From Physocladia obscura (taxonomy: Eukaryota; Chytridiomycota; Chytridiomycetes; Chytridiales; Chytriomycetaceae), in assembly GCA_027596945.1 (NCBI GenBank), contig JADGJH010001323.1:1-10681 (forward strand): 10,681 nucleotides of DNA, in the 5' to 3' direction. The translations under genes and the position numbers were made by a program. Shown piece after piece: positions 7,742-10,681 of the stretch (position 1 is its first letter; each line of letters begins with the position of its first letter). The notes under the pieces were generated by a model, which saw only the letters and a program-made list of their open reading frames with translations, was not told the DNA's origin and searched no databases.

Positions 7742-8623
7742 CTACGGAGGAGTATTTTCATTCTTCGGTTCGATCTTTCCAGCAATTCTCCAGCCTGATT
7801 TATCCTCATCGTCAAGTTTGCGTTCGAAAACAACGTATTCGACAACTGGCGTGAAATTTTCTGGATCGCCGCCAGCAAGTTTCTTTGTGTGCGCGTTGTA
7901 GACGGCGTACGACTGGTTGGAAACAATTTTGGCGGTGATTTGAATGACAACAGTTTCTTTGTCCTTCGCACTTTGAACATTCGCGGCAACAAGATTGATG
8001 ACATTAATTATGATTGGGCCAGAGTACGACCAGGCGGCAATAAAGTCTGAGCGTTTGAGTTTTTTGAAAGACGCGTTTAGAATATTTGCGTAGGAGATTG
8101 AGGTTGCGCGTTCTAGGAGTTGTTTGTCGGCACTAAATAAACAATTTATTAACTTTAACTTATGTGACTTGAAAATTGGCACATACGCAGCTTGGGCCGT
8201 ATTGAGAGTAATATAAAGAGTCTCTGCGTCTGTTTTGAATTGCTTGACGGACAGACTATTTTTCCTCAGCAGATAAAGTGAATAGGCATAAGTGAGGGCT
8301 CGTTTTGCCCTTTGAACTAGCGCCTTTCTGCCTTTTTCGGACAGCGAAACAGGTGCCGGAAGCCATGGGTCGAACACGTTGAGCATCACCGGAGTGCCCC
8401 GCATTGTGCTAGTCGACACGCCCCGCCGTTGCCTATTAAATGCGTGGCTTGAAAGGTTGGAAACTGAAGGGAATTTTTGGCCTGGCCTTGAGTTTGGCTT
8501 TAACGGACTACATGTGGTCCCTGTTACTACAAGATCGAAGAATTCCCGTGTATTAATGCCGACCAATCCCACGCCAATCCTCCGTTGCGTCAGCCCTGCA
8601 AATGATTGCCGTATAACGCTCAT
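7742..8623 (-). CDS. mL45/Mba1-type mitochondrial protein, Tim44-like domain
   Basis: Two exons on the minus strand, 8623-8187 and 8132-7742, with a 54-nt intron between; the product is 275 aa. I chose the ATG at 8621-8623 because it begins a good mitochondrial presequence (MSVIRQSFAGLTQRR, basic, no acidic residue); the in-frame ATG further upstream (8710) would overlap the divergent gene's coding exon. Residues about 100-265 match the Tim44-like fold of Mba1/mL45: a helical start (KGRKALVQRAKRALTYAYSL), the spliced motif LNTAQAAADKQLLERA typical of the family (non-NT-ADK-L), and a beta-rich end with VVEYVVFERKL and SGWRIAGKI. Family knowledge: these proteins sit at the mitoribosome exit tunnel on the inner membrane and help insert mitochondrially made proteins. 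The neighbour bL32m is also mitoribosomal. Assignment to this superfamily is firm; the choice between mL45 and Mba1 naming is not. Confidence 0.85.
   Translation of the reverse strand: MSVIRQSFAGLTQRRIGVGLVGINTREFFDLVVTGTTCSPLKPNSRPGQKFPSVSNLSSHAFNRQRRGVSTSTMRGTPVMLNVFDPWLPAPVSLSEKGRKALVQRAKRALTYAYSLYLLRKNSLSVKQFKTDAETLYITLNTAQAAYVPIFKSHKLKLINCLFSADKQLLERATSISYANILNASFKKLKRSDFIAAWSYSGPIIINVINLVAANVQSAKDKETVVIQITAKIVSNQSYAVYNAHTKKLAGGDPENFTPVVEYVVFERKLDDEDKSGWRIAGKIEPKNENTPP
8133..8186 (-). other. 54-nt intron with no in-frame stop in the mL45/Mba1-type gene
   Basis: On the minus strand the intron begins GTATGT and ends TTATTTAG. Removing it joins GC|T to give Ala-Ala-Ala-Asp-Lys, restoring the family motif. 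If retained, it adds 18 residues (Tyr-Val-Pro...Leu-Phe-Ser) in frame. Its length is a multiple of three and it contains no stop, so ORF callers read through it. Confidence 0.8.
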
Positions 8624-8653
8624 TTTGCTTTTTTTCTTCAAATCATAGAAACA
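8624..8653. promoter_or_regulatory. 30-bp divergent gap between two start codons
   Basis: The ATG at 8623 (minus, mL45/Mba1-type) and the ATG at 8654 (plus, MFI-like) are separated by only 30 bp, mostly T-rich on the plus strand (GCTTTTTTTCTTCAAATC). Each gene's promoter must therefore lie inside the other's transcribed or coding region, or the two share start sites in the gap. Confidence 0.6.
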
Positions 8654-9781
8654 ATGCACGAACATCCATATCCAGATCGCAAGCGAGTTCTGACTCTCCA
8701 CCACTCTCACAATAACGCGGCTCGAATTATAGCGCGTTCTTGGCGTAGATGGAGATATCGCACCATCTTTTTTGCTCTCAAATTAGCCTTATTCAAAGCG
8801 GTACCTTCCGTTTCCTTTTTGTTTCTCTCACGAATTTTCATTAAAAAAAAAGATTAGGAACGTTCCGTCACATTAGACGTTCTCAAAAAATTATGTCCAC
8901 GTGAATCGGAATTTCTTCTACAAGATTCGCCTTCAATAACTCTCCCACGTGTCAGATTCAGATTCGGTGGTCAAATCTTTCCGCCAGTCATTTTGTTCAA
9001 GATTTTCACGTGTTCCACGAATCTTGCAAATGTGCATTATTTTTGCGCAGATCGGTTTATTGGTGCTGGCTCGCAGGTGAATCATACAGCGTTTGCATCG
9101 AACAAAATTTGTTGACGACGCAGCGAATATACATAAATCATCACTATTATTAAAGACAAAAAAGGTCAGGCCGCGAAAGATGCATGCAAAATAATGGGGA
9201 AACGCGTATACACCGAAATAGTAATCCACAAGGAAATATATCTGAAATCACAACAGATTGCGGAACCTGGAGACGTTACAAATCGCATGGAGTATATCAA
9301 ATACATGAATCAAATGGATCATTTGATGCCGCAGCTTGGAGGTCGCAATAACGGATGGCGTGAGCTTTCTTTTTCAGGTTTCGTTTCTCCTCTGGATTGA
9401 AAAATACTTTTTTTTCGATCTCAATTTTTTGTTTTTTAACCATCTTATGGTAGCCTTTTCAAATCAATCTGTTTTGTATGACAATAATGCATTAGTTCGG
9501 TCAATGTCTGTGTATGAAACGTCAGAAAAACAATTGAAAAAGTGAGAGAAAAAAAATGTGCTAAAAAGAAATTTGCTAATAAATAAAATAGGCGTTTGCA
9601 AAACCGAAAACTGATTCGTAGTAGACGTGAGGTAGTAGCATCAGATGAAACAGTTCACAAAGATACTTTCTCTCAGAATACTCAAGGCGGTGGTGGTTTG
9701 GAAGATGAATTTTTCAACTTATTCGAGTGGACGACGAATCTTCGGATATCCGATTTGGAAGATTATAAAGTTGTTTCTTGA
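8654..9781 (+). CDS. C11orf65/MFI family homologue with IQ-like motif
   Basis: Five exons, reconstructed by splice signals and family match: 8654-8800, 8858-9076, 9170-9359, 9454-9541, 9592-9781. Introns are 57, 93, 94 and 50 nt; all are GT...AG and keep phase. The product is 277 aa (about 313 in human). An IQ-like helix sits near residues 22-36 (AARIIARSWRRWRYR, with Ala in place of the usual Gln). The family core follows: CPRESEFLL, VRFRFGG (81-87), FPP (90-92) and KIFT (97-100). Then NNGW (182-185), the basic helix KQLKKRLQNRKLIRSRRE across the last junction, and a C-terminal LFEWTTNL segment. Family knowledge: the mammalian protein has been reported to bind the mitochondrial fission factor Mff; the role in fungi is unknown. 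The third donor is uncertain: GTTTCG at 9378 is an in-phase alternative that adds six residues. Confidence 0.75.
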
Positions 9782-9882
9782 ATGACCGATTTTCAGTTTT
9801 TTTGTGTTCTTCTTTATTGTTTGAACTCAATTATTTTAATTTTACTTTTATATGAACATCTTGCGAGTCAAATGGCTGATTT

Positions 9883-9888
9883 AATAAA
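9883..9888 (+). terminator. putative poly(A) signal of the MFI-like gene
   Basis: AATAAA lies about 100 nt after the TGA at 9779-9781 and before the STT3 start, the right place for the 3' end of the upstream transcript. Confidence 0.4.
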
Positions 9889-9937
9889 ATACTCATTTTT
9901 GAAGTGCTGATGGATTCTTCGAAGCCTGTTCTCTCAG

Positions 9938-9977
9938 GTGAAATATTCGTGAAGTCACTTTTTTTTTGTCCTCTCAG
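9938..9977 (+). other. possible 40-nt intron in the STT3 5' UTR
   Basis: CTCTCAG/GTGAAA at the left and a T-rich tract ending CCTCTCAG/CAA at the right would define a 40-nt intron ending 9 nt before the STT3 ATG. No upstream ATG is joined in frame, so it would only affect the leader. It is shorter than the other introns here, so the call is tentative. Confidence 0.25.
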
Positions 9978-9986
9978 CAAATCAAA

Positions 9987-10095
9987 ATGGGAACAGTCAA
10001 AACAGCTGCCGATGCAGTTTGGCTGCGCGTTGTGATTCTGGTTGCAATCGGCGTTCTGGCCGTTTCGAGTCGTCTATTTTCTGTTATTCGCTTTG
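9987..10095 (+). CDS. stt3: STT3 oligosaccharyltransferase catalytic subunit, exon 1 only
   Basis: The ATG at 9987 has a strong context (A at -3, G at +4) and opens 36 codons plus one base. The peptide has a short N-terminus, a first membrane helix (WLRVVILVAIGVLAV, about 12-26), and the family signature SSRLFSVIRF (27-36), which in STT3 proteins is followed by E-S-V/I-I-H-E-F-D-P. The donor GTGAGA at 10096 leaves a phase-1 G, exactly what is needed to code that Glu. STT3 transfers the lipid-linked glycan to Asn in the ER lumen. The remaining roughly 650 residues are absent from the window, and no acceptor followed by the HEFDP motif was found before 10681. See the finding on the missing second exon. 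Confidence 0.85.
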
Positions 10096-10436
10096 GTGAG
10101 ATTCACCTTTCCATCACTTTACATATTTTTATTTTTATTTTATTTATTATTATTATTGTATTTTTCTTTTAACGTGGGCTGTTTATTTATAAAGTCGCTT
10201 TCCAGTCTAGATATTCCACTGTGGGGGCGCCGAAGTCGTAAAATAGACGACGAGAGAAAATAAGCCAATACTAGGAAGGTGGCAAAGTTTGCGAGACGAC
10301 AAAGGGAACATGGGAAAGAGTCGCATAGAGTGTGCATAGTATTGAAGATTTAGTGAGTGGAGGGGAAGTGGAAGTGGGAGAGAGAGAGTAAAAAAAAAGG
10401 TAAGAGACGGAAATAGAAATAGAAATAAACATTCAG
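10096..10436 (+). other. STT3 intron start followed by purine-rich sequence of unknown role
   Basis: The first 100 bases are T-rich and intron-like. From about 10210 the composition changes: purines dominate the plus strand (GAGAGAAAATAAG, GGAGGGGAAGTGG, GAGAGAGAG), with a short AAATAG-type repeat at about 10411-10428. I see no coding frame in it. It may be long intron, the promoter or leader of a further gene, or a join between unrelated sequences. Confidence 0.4.
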
Positions 10437-10681
10437 TATCATGTATTGGATGACAAGATTTTGTCACCAGAAGAGAGATGTCAGTTTGAGGCAACCCTGA
10501 TTTTCAGTCTTGCGGCCATCTCCCATTTCATTTTGACCAATCAAACGAACGTGAATCAGTTTCAGCGATTCATGAACAAGCAAGGACACGGCCAACAAGG
10601 ACACGGACACGGACACGGACACGGACACGGCCAGGGACACGACCGCGTGGAAGGCGGGACGACGACAGGGGCGCCGAGTGT
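10437..10681 (+). CDS. unidentified open frame with Gly-His repeat, partial at window end
   Basis: One frame is open from 10404 (after TAA) to the window end, about 92 codons. A good acceptor, ACATTCAG, ends at 10436, so the coding part may start at Tyr (10437). The peptide begins YHVLDDKILSPEERCQFE, continues with a hydrophobic stretch ATLIFSLAAISHFIL, then TNQTNVNQFQRFMNKQ. It then becomes a Gly-His repeat and a polar tail. The middle part faintly recalls the segment after the G3 motif in GB1/VLIG-type large GTPases, where a D...A-FA-A--S---IN pattern occurs; this is a guess. It does not match STT3. An ATG at 10572 could instead start a His-rich protein. Confidence 0.4.
10599..10628 (+). 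repeat. five tandem GGACAC hexamers coding Gly-His
   Basis: Five perfect GGACAC units, flanked by diverged copies (GGACACGGCCAACAA before, GGCCAGGGACAC after). In the open frame each unit codes Gly-His. In the other two frames it would code Asp-Thr or Arg-Thr, so the frame assignment rests on the upstream peptide. Confidence 0.85.

Noticed and set aside
8933..9229. 98-codon minus-strand frame
   Set aside because: Antisense shadow of MFI-like exons 2 and 3, whose plus-strand translation carries the conserved VRFRFGG and FPP motifs.
10554..10600. Frame reading GAATCAGTT...ATTCATGAA, resembling the STT3 motif ESVIHE
   Set aside because: It needs a two-residue insertion, lacks a splice acceptor before the Glu codon, and continues as an Arg-Thr repeat rather than FDP...NYR; coincidence.
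1..10681. tRNA, rRNA, CRISPR array, insertion sequence or prophage
   Set aside because: No T-loop/anticodon arrangement, spaced direct repeats, transposase or integrase was seen on either strand, and the gene structure is eukaryotic.

Overview
This window looks like nuclear DNA of an early-diverging, probably zoosporic (chytrid-like) fungus. The evidence is as follows. The intergenic DNA is AT-rich and non-bacterial. Spliceosomal introns are short (50 to about 95 nt, GT...AG). AATAAA motifs follow several stop codons. One secreted cellulase has a classic fungal CBM1 behind a Thr-rich linker. One gene is a homologue of the animal C11orf65/MFI family. The chytrid placement is inference; the fungal/eukaryotic placement is well supported.

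Left part (1-5934): an accessory, secretion-related region. A 47-residue secreted peptide gene (427-570, minus) has its own poly(A) signal. It is followed by two intronless GH7 cellulase paralogues in divergent orientation, at 1212-2525 (minus; signal peptide, GH7, repetitive linker, CBM1) and 5038-5934 (plus; signal peptide and GH7 only). The two proteins align without a gap over 298 residues. Both are far shorter than textbook GH7 enzymes but keep the ExDxxE catalytic signature. The 2.5 kb between them holds no gene I can defend.

Middle (5935-7180): AT-rich DNA with no credible gene.

Right part (7181-10681): compact, intron-containing housekeeping genes. The mitochondrial ribosomal protein bL32m (plus, two exons) converges on an mL45/Mba1-type mitochondrial ribosome/inner-membrane protein (minus, two exons, with a 54-nt intron that stays open in frame). 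That gene is head to head with a five-exon C11orf65/MFI homologue (plus), with only 30 bp between the two start codons. Two or three neighbouring genes therefore have mitochondrial roles. Next comes exon 1 of STT3, the catalytic subunit of oligosaccharyltransferase. Its expected second exon is not found. Instead the sequence becomes purine-rich, then shows an open frame of unknown identity ending in a Gly-His repeat (GGACAC units) that runs off the window.

Most novel items: the compact GH7 enzymes and their CBM1-plus/CBM1-minus split, the fungal MFI homologue with its tight divergent promoter, and the unexplained sequence after STT3 exon 1.
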